Notes under the pieces: generated by a model | What the model was told of the DNA's origin: nothing | Seen by the model: the letters and a program-made list of their open reading frames with translations, nothing else | Databases searched by the model: none | In this document: positions 52,610-61,650 of the stretch, in pieces | How positions within the stretch are numbered: position 1 is the first letter of the stretch | Layout of the letters: every line of letters starts with the position of its first letter | Translations under genes and position numbers: made by a program | Source: Fen731 sp964481885 | Lineage (GTDB): Bacteria; Actinomycetota; Humimicrobiia; Humimicrobiales; Humimicrobiaceae | Reading direction: 5' to 3' | Assembly (NCBI GenBank): GCA_964481885.1 | Contig: CAYZUS010000004.1 | Location: 1 to 64,000, forward strand | Length of the DNA: 64,000 nt

Positions 52610-53806
52610 TTATTTGTCCTGCAGAGCTGCAAAACCCGGGAGTATCTTGCCCTCAAGAAATTCCATTGAAGCGCCGCCCCCGCTTGAGATATGGGAAAAT
52701 TTGTCGTTTAACCCGTATTTTTTTATGGCTGCCAGGGTATCCCCGCCGCCTGCGACGGTTACTGCCTCACTGCCGGCAATTGCCATTGCAATCTCTTTTG
52801 TACTTTTTGCAAATTTATCAAATTCAAAAACGCCCATCGGACCGTTCCAGAATATCGTTTTGGCTTTTGCTATCTCAGCTTTGTACAACTCAATAGTTTT
52901 CTCTCCTATTCCCATACCTTCCCAGTCTGAAGGAATAGCATTTATTTCAACATTTTTGCTCTCAGCATTTTCAGCAAACTCCGGTGCAATGCATATATCC
53001 ACAGGAAGCATTAGTTTTACATTGTTTTTCTTTGCAAGTTCAACCATTTCGAGTGCATAAGCAAGCTGGTCCATTTCACAAATACTTTTACCTATTTCAT
53101 TTCCCATTGCCTTAAGGAATGTGTACGTCATTCCTCCGCCAAGAATAAGTGCATCAACTTTCTCAAGCAGGTTCTTTATAACCAGTATCTTGTCTGAAAC
53201 TTTGCTTCCGCCGAGCACTGCAATAAATGGCCTTGCCGGATTTTCAAGAAGTGCGCCAAGATACTCGACTTCTTTTTTAAGTAAAAAACCTGAAACAGCC
53301 GGGAGAAATTCAGCAACTCCTGAAATAGACGCATGTGCCCTGTGTGCTGCACCAAAAGCATCATCGACATAAAAATCAGCAAGCGATGCAAGATTTTTTG
53401 AAAATTCTCTGTCATTTTTCTTTTCCCCGGGATTAAATCGTAAGTTTTCAAGCATAACAATCTCGCCGGGCTTCATTACATTTTTAACATAATCTTTGAT
53501 TTCATCATTAAAAATATCATCAAATTTCTTTACAGGTTTGCCGATAAGCTTTCCAAGTTCTATCGCAGCCGGGGTCAACCTGTATTTTTCATCAACTGCA
53601 TCCTTTGGCCTTCCAAGATGTGACATAAGTATGACTTTTGCATTATTCTTTAGAAGATACTCAATTGTAGGTAGAGAGAGATTTATCCTGGTATTGTCTG
53701 TAATATTTCCGCCTGCATCCAAAGGAACATTGAAATCCACTCTTGCAAGCACTGTTTTTCCGTTAACGTCAATGTCTTCAACTGTTTTTTTGTTAAATAC
53801 AAACAT
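52610..53806 (-). CDS. pgk: Phosphoglycerate kinase
   Basis: A 398-residue kinase making ATP from 1,3-bisphosphoglycerate. N-domain motifs are VLARVDFNVPL, MSHLGRP and ENLRFNPGEKKND; C-domain motifs are AVLGGSKVSDKI, WNGPMGVFEF and VAGGGDTLAA followed by ISSGGGASMEFLEG. The frame opens at 53836, but AAGGGGTG precedes the ATG at 53804-53806, the family start (MFVFNKKTVEDIDV). A strong hairpin lies between it and gapA upstream. Confidence 0.97.
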   Translation of the reverse strand: MFVFNKKTVEDIDVNGKTVLARVDFNVPLDAGGNITDNTRINLSLPTIEYLLKNNAKVILMSHLGRPKDAVDEKYRLTPAAIELGKLIGKPVKKFDDIFNDEIKDYVKNVMKPGEIVMLENLRFNPGEKKNDREFSKNLASLADFYVDDAFGAAHRAHASISGVAEFLPAVSGFLLKKEVEYLGALLENPARPFIAVLGGSKVSDKILVIKNLLEKVDALILGGGMTYTFLKAMGNEIGKSICEMDQLAYALEMVELAKKNNVKLMLPVDICIAPEFAENAESKNVEINAIPSDWEGMGIGEKTIELYKAEIAKAKTIFWNGPMGVFEFDKFAKSTKEIAMAIAGSEAVTVAGGGDTLAAIKKYGLNDKFSHISSGGGASMEFLEGKILPGFAALQDK

Positions 53807-53856
53807 TTTAAAACACCCCTTCTTATTTATTTTCAAACTATCGATTCATAACTTAT

Positions 53857-53894
53857 ACTAACTGACCGGGGTATTTCTGCCCCGGTCAGTTAGT
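53857..53894. terminator. Strong hairpin between gapA and pgk (attenuator or processing site)
   Basis: Perfect 15-bp arms (53857-53871 and 53880-53894; core CTGACCGGGG / CCCCGGTCAG) flank an 8-base loop. On the minus strand no T-tract follows, so a simple intrinsic terminator is doubtful. Placed between gapA and pgk, it could stabilise the gapA message or reduce read-through into pgk. Confidence 0.7.
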
Positions 53895-54029
53895 TATTTT
53901 GCGGAAATAAAGAACTTAAAAACTTAATCATATACCTGTAAATAACAATTCAAAAAACCTGAAATCAAAAACCAAACATGCATTTTAACAGGCTGTTTGA
54001 TAAAAAATTATTCATTTACCGGCAATTCA

Positions 54030-55040
54030 TTATTTCATTATAAACTTTATCAAATCTATGAGCCTGGTTGAATACCCCCATTCATTATCATACCATGCAA
54101 ACACCTTGGCCATCTTGCCTATCTTCATTGTGCTGAGCGCATCAAAAATTGAAGAGTAGGGATTTCCAACTATATCAGAAGAAACTATCGGGTCCTCGCA
54201 ATATTGTAATATACCTTTAAACCCAGCGCTTTCGGAAGCTTTTTTAAAAGCTGCGTTTATTTCTTCAACAGTGGCATCTTTTTCAAGATTTACAACCAGG
54301 TCAACTATAGAGCCATCAGGTGTGGGAACACGCAGCGAGGTTCCGCCAAGCAGTCCCTTAAGCTCAGGTATTACAAGCCCGATTGCACTTGCAGCGCCCG
54401 TTGATGAAGGTATTATGGAGAGAGCGGCAGCCCTGGCTCTTCTTAAATCTTTATGCGGCAAATCCAGTACTTTCTGGTCATTTGTGTAAGAGTGGACAGT
54501 GGTCATAAAGCCATCAATGATTTTGAAATTATCGTTAAGGACCTTGCAAACAGGAGCCAGTGCATTTGTTGTACATGAAGCATTTGAAATGATGCTAAAC
54601 TCTTTCTTATATGTGCCCTCATTAACACCCATTACAATCGTAGCGTCTGCGCCTCCGCCTTTCATTGGGGCAGACACGATAACTTTTTTTGCTCCAGCTT
54701 CAAGATGTTTCATTACATCTTCCCTCTTTGTAAAAATACCGGTGGACTCTATTACAACATCCACTCCGAGTTCTTTCCATGGAAGGGCGGCGGGATCCTT
54801 TATCAGGGTGGCCCTGATCTTTTTGCCATCAATGACTATGGCATCTTCAACAGCCTTGATGTCTGCCTCCAAAACGCCGAAAGTTGAATCATACTTCAGT
54901 AGATGTGCAAGTGTCTTTGTATCTGCAATATCATTGATTCCAACAATTTCTATATCATTGTTTTTATCATATTTCATTTTTGCCCGCATGAACACTCTGC
55001 CTATTCTTCCAAATCCGTTGATTCCTACTTTTATTGACAT
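54030..55040 (-). CDS. gapA: Glyceraldehyde-3-phosphate dehydrogenase, type I
   Basis: A 336-residue NAD(P)-linked enzyme. The coenzyme loop is VGINGFGRIGR, the catalytic cysteine is in SNASCTTNALAP, and the histidine/substrate region follows with HSYTNDQKVLDLPHKDLRRAR. The C-terminal block is WYDNEWGYSTR. CTAAGGAGG lies ideally before the ATG. It leads the gapA-pgk-tpiA-gpmI-secG operon; rapZ is 211 bp upstream with a repeat array between. Confidence 0.97.
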   Translation of the reverse strand: MSIKVGINGFGRIGRVFMRAKMKYDKNNDIEIVGINDIADTKTLAHLLKYDSTFGVLEADIKAVEDAIVIDGKKIRATLIKDPAALPWKELGVDVVIESTGIFTKREDVMKHLEAGAKKVIVSAPMKGGGADATIVMGVNEGTYKKEFSIISNASCTTNALAPVCKVLNDNFKIIDGFMTTVHSYTNDQKVLDLPHKDLRRARAAALSIIPSSTGAASAIGLVIPELKGLLGGTSLRVPTPDGSIVDLVVNLEKDATVEEINAAFKKASESAGFKGILQYCEDPIVSSDIVGNPYSSIFDALSTMKIGKMAKVFAWYDNEWGYSTRLIDLIKFIMK

Positions 55041-55128
55041 GTTTTCCTCCTTAGATACATTAGATAATTAAAATTAAATCTTTCTGATTTTATCAAACGC
55101 TAATTGTAACAAATTCATGGCAACTTAT

Positions 55129-55272
55129 AAAGAAGCAGTATGACTAATCTTCACCTTTTTACATCAAGCAACAGCAGATTAAATATTAAATCTTTTCTAA
55201 AAAGCAGCAGCAGTTTTGATGTCTTATCTTTTTTGTAAAGCAGAAGCGTGACTAATCTTCACCCTTTTCAAT
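55129..55272. repeat. Degenerate tandem array, 36 bp period, four units, containing the rapZ stop
   Basis: Units begin at 55129, 55165, 55201 and 55237, each with an AAAGCAGCAG-like core. The last unit contains the rapZ stop (55252-55254) and its final codons, and the first unit carries a near copy of that end: GACTAATCTTCACC appears at both 55142 and 55250. The array therefore looks seeded from the 3' end of rapZ. Confidence 0.75.
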
Positions 55273-56166
55273 GTCCCTGTGAACCAGTTTTACGGAATAG
55301 CCCTTGAATTTTAGATATTCATAAAGCTTTTCCGACATTACAACTGACCTGTGTCGGCCGCCGGTACAGCCTATTCCAATGCCAAGATAGCTTTTGCCCT
55401 CTTCAATATAATTAGGTATTAAAAAATCAAGCATTTTTTCAAACATCCTTAAAAATGTCCTGGTTTCTTCATGAGACATTACAAAGTTAATTACTTTGTC
55501 GCAAGTCCCGTCAAGCTCCTTAAGTCCTTCAATATAAAAAGGATTTGGAAGAAATCTGACATCCATTATAATGTCCAGGCTTTCCTGGTGTATTCCATAT
55601 TTATAGCCAAAAGACATTACTGTTATCTGGAAAAGCTTGCTTTTCTCGTCCCGATTCATAAATCTTTCAGCAATTTCAAGCTTTAACTCTTTGGGTGTCA
55701 TGGAAGTAGTGTCTATAATAGCATCAGAAAGCTCCCTGAAAGGATATAGCTTTTCGGTCTCTTTTTCGATACCTGACATTATATCCCCGTCGTCCACAAG
55801 CGGATGCTTCCTCCTTGTGAGCGCAAACCTTTTGACGATTTCTCTTTTTGATGCTTCAAGATACAATGTCTTGTAACTTATGTTTTCTTTCTTTAAATCA
55901 TCAAGTGTCCGGTAAATCTCATCAAAAAGAAAACCGCTCCTCAGGTCGATTGCAACAGCAATTTTGTTGATCTGCCTGTCCCTTTCCTGAAAAAAATCTA
56001 TCAGGTTAGTAAGCAGACTTGCCGGCAGATTATCAATACAGTAATACCCGGCATCTTCAAAATATCGCAGGGCAGCAGTTTTACCAGCGCCTGACAGCCC
56101 GGTGATAATTACTATCCTGACATTCTGATTTTCTTCCATTATCTTTGGGTTCTTATTTTCTTCCAT
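55252..56166 (-). CDS. rapZ: RNase adapter / nucleotide-binding protein RapZ (YvcJ)
   Basis: A 304-residue P-loop protein of the RapZ/YvcJ family. Walker A is GLSGAGKT, followed by family blocks DNLPASLL, AIDLRSG, FLPNPFY, LIPNYIEEGKSYLGIGIGCTGGRHRSV and a C-terminal HRDIEKG. In E. coli RapZ controls GlmZ/GlmS turnover; the Gram-positive role is less defined. The first residues (MEENKNPKI repeated) are coded by the last units of a 27-bp tandem array; the true family start is near VRIVIITGLSG. The usual Gram-positive followers yvcK and whiA are missing here. Confidence 0.93.
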   Translation of the reverse strand: MEENKNPKIMEENQNVRIVIITGLSGAGKTAALRYFEDAGYYCIDNLPASLLTNLIDFFQERDRQINKIAVAIDLRSGFLFDEIYRTLDDLKKENISYKTLYLEASKREIVKRFALTRRKHPLVDDGDIMSGIEKETEKLYPFRELSDAIIDTTSMTPKELKLEIAERFMNRDEKSKLFQITVMSFGYKYGIHQESLDIIMDVRFLPNPFYIEGLKELDGTCDKVINFVMSHEETRTFLRMFEKMLDFLIPNYIEEGKSYLGIGIGCTGGRHRSVVMSEKLYEYLKFKGYSVKLVHRDIEKGED

Positions 56167-56373
56167 TATCTTTGGATTCTTATTTTCTTTTAATATCTTT
56201 GGATTCTGATTTTCTTTTAATATCTNNNNNNNNNNNNNNNNNNNNNNNNNNNNNNNNNNNNNNNNNNNNNNNNNNNNNNNNNNNNNNNNNNNNNNNNNNN
56301 NNNNNNNNNNNNNNNNNNNNNNNNNATTTTCTTTTAATATCTTTGGATTCTGATTTTCTTTTAATATCTAAAA
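56137..56373. repeat. 27 bp tandem array at the rapZ 5' end, interrupted by a 100-N gap
   Basis: The 27-bp unit lies on both sides of 100 N (56226-56325), with 44 bp shared by 56182-56225 and 56326-56369. On the minus strand it stays in the rapZ frame as ILKENxNPK units back to a TAG just before the array. Units nearest rapZ have changed TTA-AAA to ATG-GAA, creating two possible start codons. The unit number is unknown because of the gap. uvrC ends 24 bp beyond the array. Confidence 0.8.
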
Positions 56374-56397
56374 CTTTAATAAAAACTTTAATAAATA

Positions 56398-58257
56398 TCA
56401 ATACCTGTTAAGGCTGTTGTAAATATTTAAAGCATCATTATAGTTTATGCCCTTTATTTTTATAAAGTCGTCAAGCCTGCAGGCTTTCAAATCTTCAATA
56501 TCCTCGAATTTTTCAAGCACAAGCGCTTTCTTTTTTTCCCCAATTCCCTTTATTCCGTCCAGCACGGACCTGGTCATGTATTTGCTGCGAAGTTTTTTAT
56601 GGTAATTTAATGCAAACCTGTGCGCTTCATCCCTTATCCTTATTATTATTTTCATATATTCCGAATGCTTGTCAAGACTAAGGCCATCCGGATGTTTTTC
56701 ACTGAAAATAATCTCTTCTTTTTTTGCTATGCTTATCAGGTCAATTCCATCGATATTTTTTTCTTCGAGGACCTTTTTAGCCGCATTATATTGGGCCTTC
56801 CCCCCGTCTATGATGATAAGTTGCGGCTTCATATAAAAGCTGTCTTCTATATCCACTGTAGACTCTTCAAGATAGCTTAGTCTCCTTGAAACTACCTCAG
56901 CTATCATTGCAAAATCATCCTGGCCCTCCACTGACCGCACTTTGAAGTGTCTGTAGTTACTGGTAAGAGGGCTGGCATTTGTAAAAACCGCCATGGAACC
57001 CACTGCAAAACTTGCCCCGATATTTGAGATGTCAAAGCATTCCATACGGCTTGGGATATTGGTAAGGCCAATTTCTTCCTTCAGCCTTAGGAGTTCCTTA
57101 AAAGCTCTGGAATAACCGGATGATTTTTCAAACTTCTTTTTTTCAAGAAAAAGGAACGCATTTTTGGCGGCCATTCGAACAATATTTTTTTTGTCATCCT
57201 GCCTGGCAACTTTTATCTCTATTTTTTTGCCCTTCAACTCTGATAACCACTTTGAAACAGCTTCAACTTCTTCGATTGCAAAGGGTGTATATATGACAGG
57301 GCTGATATTGTCTATTTCCAGATAATAACTTTTCAAAAAGCCTGAGATTATTTCTTTTTCATCGACAAGCAATACATTTGAAATAATGAAATTATTTACA
57401 GCAGCAAGCTCCCCTTCCCGGTAGTTATAAAGGCTCACTGCCGCCATGTTTGACTTTGTGTCCCTGGCGGCCGCCAGCACATCCCATGTATCATCGCTTG
57501 TAAAAGAAATCCGCTGGGCAGTCAGCATTTCTTCAATGGCATCAATTGCATATTTGACCTTTGCTGCCTCCTCAAACTCCTGCCTGGAGGCAAATAATGC
57601 CATTTCTGACTTTAAATTATCTACAATTGCATTTTCCCCACGCTTTAAAAAAAGTTTTATATATTCTATATTCTGCCTGTACGCCTTTTCACTTATTTTC
57701 CCTGTACAGGGAGCAGAGCACAGATTAATGTGGTAATTAAGACAAACCGCATTTTTTACTTTGCCGGGATTTGGCTTTTTGCAATCCCTCACCTGAAAAA
57801 TCCTCCTTAGAGTTTCCAATGTGCTGCGGGTGTTTTTTATGTTAATATAAGGTCCGTAATATTTGGCGCCCCTTATATTTCTGTTTCGTGTAATAAACAC
57901 CCGTGGAAACTTTTCGTTATCGGTGACTGCAACGTAAGGGTAGGATTTGTCGTCTTTTAAGTTGAAGTTATACTTTGGCCGGTTTTTTTTAATAAGACTG
58001 CTTTCAAGGATAAGAGCCTCAACCTCATTGTCTGTTTCAATAAAATCAATAGAGTCAATCTTTGAAGTAAAAAATGTAATGGGGTGGTTAATGTAGTTTG
58101 CACCATCATTTGGCAGAAAATAACTTTTAACCCTGTCAAAAAGACTTTTTGCTTTGCCAACATAAATTATCCTGCCTTTTATGTCTTTAAAAAGATAGAC
58201 ACCGGGTTTTCGTGGCAAAATCGACAGGGTATGTTTAAGATTTTCATTTACTTCCAT
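56398..58257 (-). CDS. uvrC: Excinuclease ABC subunit C
   Basis: A 619-residue nuclease subunit of nucleotide excision repair. The N-terminal GIY-YIG nuclease begins with PRKPGVYLFKD and IIYVGKAKSL. A Cys-rich-free middle with UvrB-binding motif (FASRQEFEEAAKVKYAI) is followed by the RNase H-like nuclease (ECFDISNIGASFAVGSMAVF, LIIDGGKAQ) and C-terminal HhH motifs (GIKGIGEKKKALVLEKF). The frame opens at a TTG at 58318-58320, but the ATG at 58255-58257 fits the family start. It follows uvrA in a coaE-uvrB-uvrA-uvrC series. Confidence 0.96.
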   Translation of the reverse strand: MEVNENLKHTLSILPRKPGVYLFKDIKGRIIYVGKAKSLFDRVKSYFLPNDGANYINHPITFFTSKIDSIDFIETDNEVEALILESSLIKKNRPKYNFNLKDDKSYPYVAVTDNEKFPRVFITRNRNIRGAKYYGPYINIKNTRSTLETLRRIFQVRDCKKPNPGKVKNAVCLNYHINLCSAPCTGKISEKAYRQNIEYIKLFLKRGENAIVDNLKSEMALFASRQEFEEAAKVKYAIDAIEEMLTAQRISFTSDDTWDVLAAARDTKSNMAAVSLYNYREGELAAVNNFIISNVLLVDEKEIISGFLKSYYLEIDNISPVIYTPFAIEEVEAVSKWLSELKGKKIEIKVARQDDKKNIVRMAAKNAFLFLEKKKFEKSSGYSRAFKELLRLKEEIGLTNIPSRMECFDISNIGASFAVGSMAVFTNASPLTSNYRHFKVRSVEGQDDFAMIAEVVSRRLSYLEESTVDIEDSFYMKPQLIIIDGGKAQYNAAKKVLEEKNIDGIDLISIAKKEEIIFSEKHPDGLSLDKHSEYMKIIIRIRDEAHRFALNYHKKLRSKYMTRSVLDGIKGIGEKKKALVLEKFEDIEDLKACRLDDFIKIKGINYNDALNIYNSLNRY

Positions 58258-58447
58258 TTTGGTAAGTCCATAAAAAATAAATCGGTTTATTCCTGACAAA
58301 CGGCAATTTAAAAAAGCCAATTACAAAAAGACAACCATAATTGTAGCACGCAACACACTTCTGTATTTTCTCAGGAGTAATAACGTTTTGAAAGATCACG
58401 GCAGCACTTTTCGAATTAAATATTCACAAGCAATCAATCAAGACTGA

Positions 58448-61400
58448 TTAGTTGCGGGCAACCTTTGCGGCCGCAGGCTGCCTTGATTTTCTAAAATTTT
58501 TATTTTTAAGGGCATCTTTTAAAAACTTCCCTGTATATGAGATATCAGTTTGGGCAATTTCTTCAGGGGTCCCTTTTGCAATTATCTGCCCTCCCCTGTC
58601 TCCGCCTTCTGGTCCAAGGTCGATTATATAATCTGCAGATTTTATGACTTCCAGATTATGCTCTATCACTACGACAGAGTTGCCTGCATCAACAAGTTTG
58701 TCCAGTATGGTCAGCAGCTTGCTGATGTCCTCAAAATGCAGGCCCGTAGTCGGCTCGTCCAGGATATACATGGTATTTCCTGTACTCCTTTTTGAAAGTT
58801 CAGTAGAAAGTTTGACACGTTGTGCTTCACCGCCGGAAAGAGTTGTTGATGACTGGCCAAGTTTTATATACCCGAGGCCCACATCGTTTATGAATTCAAG
58901 CTTGTTTCTTATCCTCGGTATGTTTTTAAAATAATTCAGCGCTTCTTCGACTGTCATATCCAATACTTCGGCGATATTTTTATCTTTAAACCTGACTTCA
59001 AGAGTTTCCCTGTTATACCTTTTACCTTTACATACCTCACATGGTACATATATGTCAGGTAAAAAGTGCATTTCAATCATTATCTGTCCGTCACCTGAGC
59101 ATGCCTCGCATCTGCCGCCTTTGACATTAAATGAAAATCTTCCGGCTTTGTACCCCATCATCTTTGCGTCCTGTGTCTGCGCAAAAATATCTCTTATATG
59201 GGTGAACACTCCGGTATATGTTGCAGGGTTTGATCTCGGAGTTCTTCCTATAGGTGACTGGTCAATGACTATTACTTTATCCAGGTTGGCATAATTCAAT
59301 ATACCGTCATGTCTGCCCGCCTTTTCATTTGATCTCATCAGAAGGCTTGAGAGTGCAGGATAAAGGATTTCATTGATGAGCGTGCTTTTACCGGAACCGG
59401 AAACTCCGGTTACAGCTACAAACTTTCCAAGAGGTATTTCAACATCAATGTTTTTCAGGTTGTGCTCTTTTGCGCCTTTAATAACTATGCTTTTACCGTT
59501 TCCTTCCCTCCTTGTCTGCGGAACCGGTATATTTTTTTCTCCTGAAAGGTATTTCCCTGTAATTGAGTTCTCGCAGCTCATGATCTCTTTTAGTGTCCCG
59601 CTGCATACAATTCTCCCCCCGTGTATACCGGCGCCAGGACCTATGTCTGCGATCCAGTCTGCGGAACGCATCGTCTCTTCGTCATGTTCAATAACAATGA
59701 TTGTATTGCCAAGGTTTCTCAGTCTTTTTAAGGCATTAATAAGTTTATTGTTGTCCCGCTGGTGAAGGCCTATGCTGGGTTCATCGAGTATATAGAGCAC
59801 TCCCACGAGCCCTGAGCCTATCTGGGTAGCGAGCCTTATCCTTTGTGATTCGCCGCCAGAGAGTGAGCCTGAGTGCCTGTCGAGAGCAAGATAACCAAGG
59901 CCGACATCCTTTAAAAAATTAAGCCTTTCCAGTATTTCTTTAATGAGCCTTTCGCCGATTAACTTTTCCCTTGTATTAAGCTTCAGGCCATTGAGCCATA
60001 TTATGGCATCTTCCACAGTTAAGCCCGCGAAATCCGATATGGACATGTCTCCTATTTTTACGGCCAGAACTTCAGGTTTGAGCCTTTTTCCGTTGCATCC
60101 CGTGCATGGTGAGTCCATCACCATTCTCTCAATTTTGCCCCTTTGCTCTTCGGATTCTGTCTCGATGTACCTTCTGCTTAAGTTGTTTGCAAGACCCTCG
60201 AATTTAAGATAATAGAATCTCATTTCACCTTTATGGTTTCTGTACTTTACCCTTATCTTCTCGCCGTCTGTGCCGTAAAGAATCAGCTTTTTTGAACTGT
60301 CCTCCATGTTGTCAAACGGAACATCAAGACTGAAATTGTACTGTTCTGCAAGGCTGCGCATCAGCTGTGAATAATAATTGGAGTATGCCATGTTAAAAAA
60401 CGGGATCGCTCCACCATTTATTGAAAGTGAAGGAAATTCGACTATCAGTGAAGGGTCTATCTCTTTTTTTACTCCAAGGCCCCCGCAAATCTTACAGGCT
60501 CCGTATGGGCTGTTAAACGAAAACATTCTGGGAGACAGTTCTTCAAAACTCACGCCGCAGTCAACACAGGTATAATTTTCAGAGAATGTCAGAATTTCGA
60601 CTTCACCGGTGGTACCATCAGAATTGGCAGCAGCAGTGCTAAAATTTGCAGTGCCGCTGGGGTTCCCCGCAGAATTAACGCCAGAAATGTTTAAATTGGC
60701 AGTATTATCGGTATTGCCTGCCGAATTGTCATAAATGGTGCGATTGCCGGTCAGCTCAATACGCACAATTCCTTCGCTTTCCCTTAGGGATATCTCTATA
60801 TCCTCCGTCAGCCTTTTTTTAATATCCGGGGAGATGCTCAGTCTGTCTACGACTATTTCAATATTGTGTTTTTTATTTTTATCAAGAACAATAGCTGTTC
60901 CATCAGACAGGTCATGTATGAGACCGTCTATTTTTACTCTTATGTAACCATCTTTTTTTATTGATTCAAATACTTTCTGGTATTCACCTTTCCTGCCCCT
61001 GACAACAGGTGCAAGTACCAGAAACTTTGTGTCAGCCGGCAATTCCATGATTCTGTCGACTATCTGGTCAACTGTCTGCTTCGTAATCGGTTTTCCGCAA
61101 ACATAACAATAAGGTATCCCGATGTTTGCATAAAGCACCCTTAAATAATCATAAATCTCTGTAATGGTCCCGACTGTGGATCTGGGATTTTTGGATACTC
61201 CCTTCTGGTTTATGGAAACAGCCGGTGAGAGCCCTTCTATGAGGTCGACATCCGGTTTGTCCATCTGCCCCAAAAACTGTCTTGCATAAGATGACAGTGA
61301 TTCCACATACCTTCTCTGGCCCTCTGCATACAGGGTATCAAAAGCAAGAGATGACTTGCCTGAGCCGCTTACTCCGGTAAAAACTATAAACTTGTCACGG

Positions 61401-61468
61401 GGTATGCGAAGATTTACATTTTTGAGGTTATGTTCCCTTGCGCCTTTTATTACTATTTCTGACTTCAT
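58448..61468 (-). CDS. uvrA: Excinuclease ABC subunit A (with low-complexity insert)
   Basis: A 1006-residue damage-recognition ATPase. It has two ABC modules (Walker A GVSGSGKSSLAFDTLY and GVSGSGKSTLINEILY; signatures LSGGESQRIRLA and LSGGEAQRVKLS) and zinc modules (CVDCG with CKICGG, then CEACSGDGQ with CEVCKGKRY). It is ~60 residues longer than usual because of an Asn/Ser/Thr/Gly-rich insert at about residues 250-300, directly before the first zinc module. No clear ribosome binding site precedes the ATG. It lies 182 bp after uvrB. Confidence 0.97.
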   Translation of the reverse strand: MKSEIVIKGAREHNLKNVNLRIPRDKFIVFTGVSGSGKSSLAFDTLYAEGQRRYVESLSSYARQFLGQMDKPDVDLIEGLSPAVSINQKGVSKNPRSTVGTITEIYDYLRVLYANIGIPYCYVCGKPITKQTVDQIVDRIMELPADTKFLVLAPVVRGRKGEYQKVFESIKKDGYIRVKIDGLIHDLSDGTAIVLDKNKKHNIEIVVDRLSISPDIKKRLTEDIEISLRESEGIVRIELTGNRTIYDNSAGNTDNTANLNISGVNSAGNPSGTANFSTAAANSDGTTGEVEILTFSENYTCVDCGVSFEELSPRMFSFNSPYGACKICGGLGVKKEIDPSLIVEFPSLSINGGAIPFFNMAYSNYYSQLMRSLAEQYNFSLDVPFDNMEDSSKKLILYGTDGEKIRVKYRNHKGEMRFYYLKFEGLANNLSRRYIETESEEQRGKIERMVMDSPCTGCNGKRLKPEVLAVKIGDMSISDFAGLTVEDAIIWLNGLKLNTREKLIGERLIKEILERLNFLKDVGLGYLALDRHSGSLSGGESQRIRLATQIGSGLVGVLYILDEPSIGLHQRDNNKLINALKRLRNLGNTIIVIEHDEETMRSADWIADIGPGAGIHGGRIVCSGTLKEIMSCENSITGKYLSGEKNIPVPQTRREGNGKSIVIKGAKEHNLKNIDVEIPLGKFVAVTGVSGSGKSTLINEILYPALSSLLMRSNEKAGRHDGILNYANLDKVIVIDQSPIGRTPRSNPATYTGVFTHIRDIFAQTQDAKMMGYKAGRFSFNVKGGRCEACSGDGQIMIEMHFLPDIYVPCEVCKGKRYNRETLEVRFKDKNIAEVLDMTVEEALNYFKNIPRIRNKLEFINDVGLGYIKLGQSSTTLSGGEAQRVKLSTELSKRSTGNTMYILDEPTTGLHFEDISKLLTILDKLVDAGNSVVVIEHNLEVIKSADYIIDLGPEGGDRGGQIIAKGTPEEIAQTDISYTGKFLKDALKNKNFRKSRQPAAAKVARN

Positions 61469-61650
61469 ATTTTAATGGTTTTTAACAACCTTGTTTTGTA
61501 TTTATTATTTAAGGCTGTTTTTGATTATAAGTTGTCAATTTTTTAAATATTTTTTGATTGTTATGCTGTTTTACAAGTATTTCACTGATTACCACTCAGA
61601 TTTCCAGTTAAATTGTTACAATTTTTTAAAAAATTCTGAGTAATTTTTTG

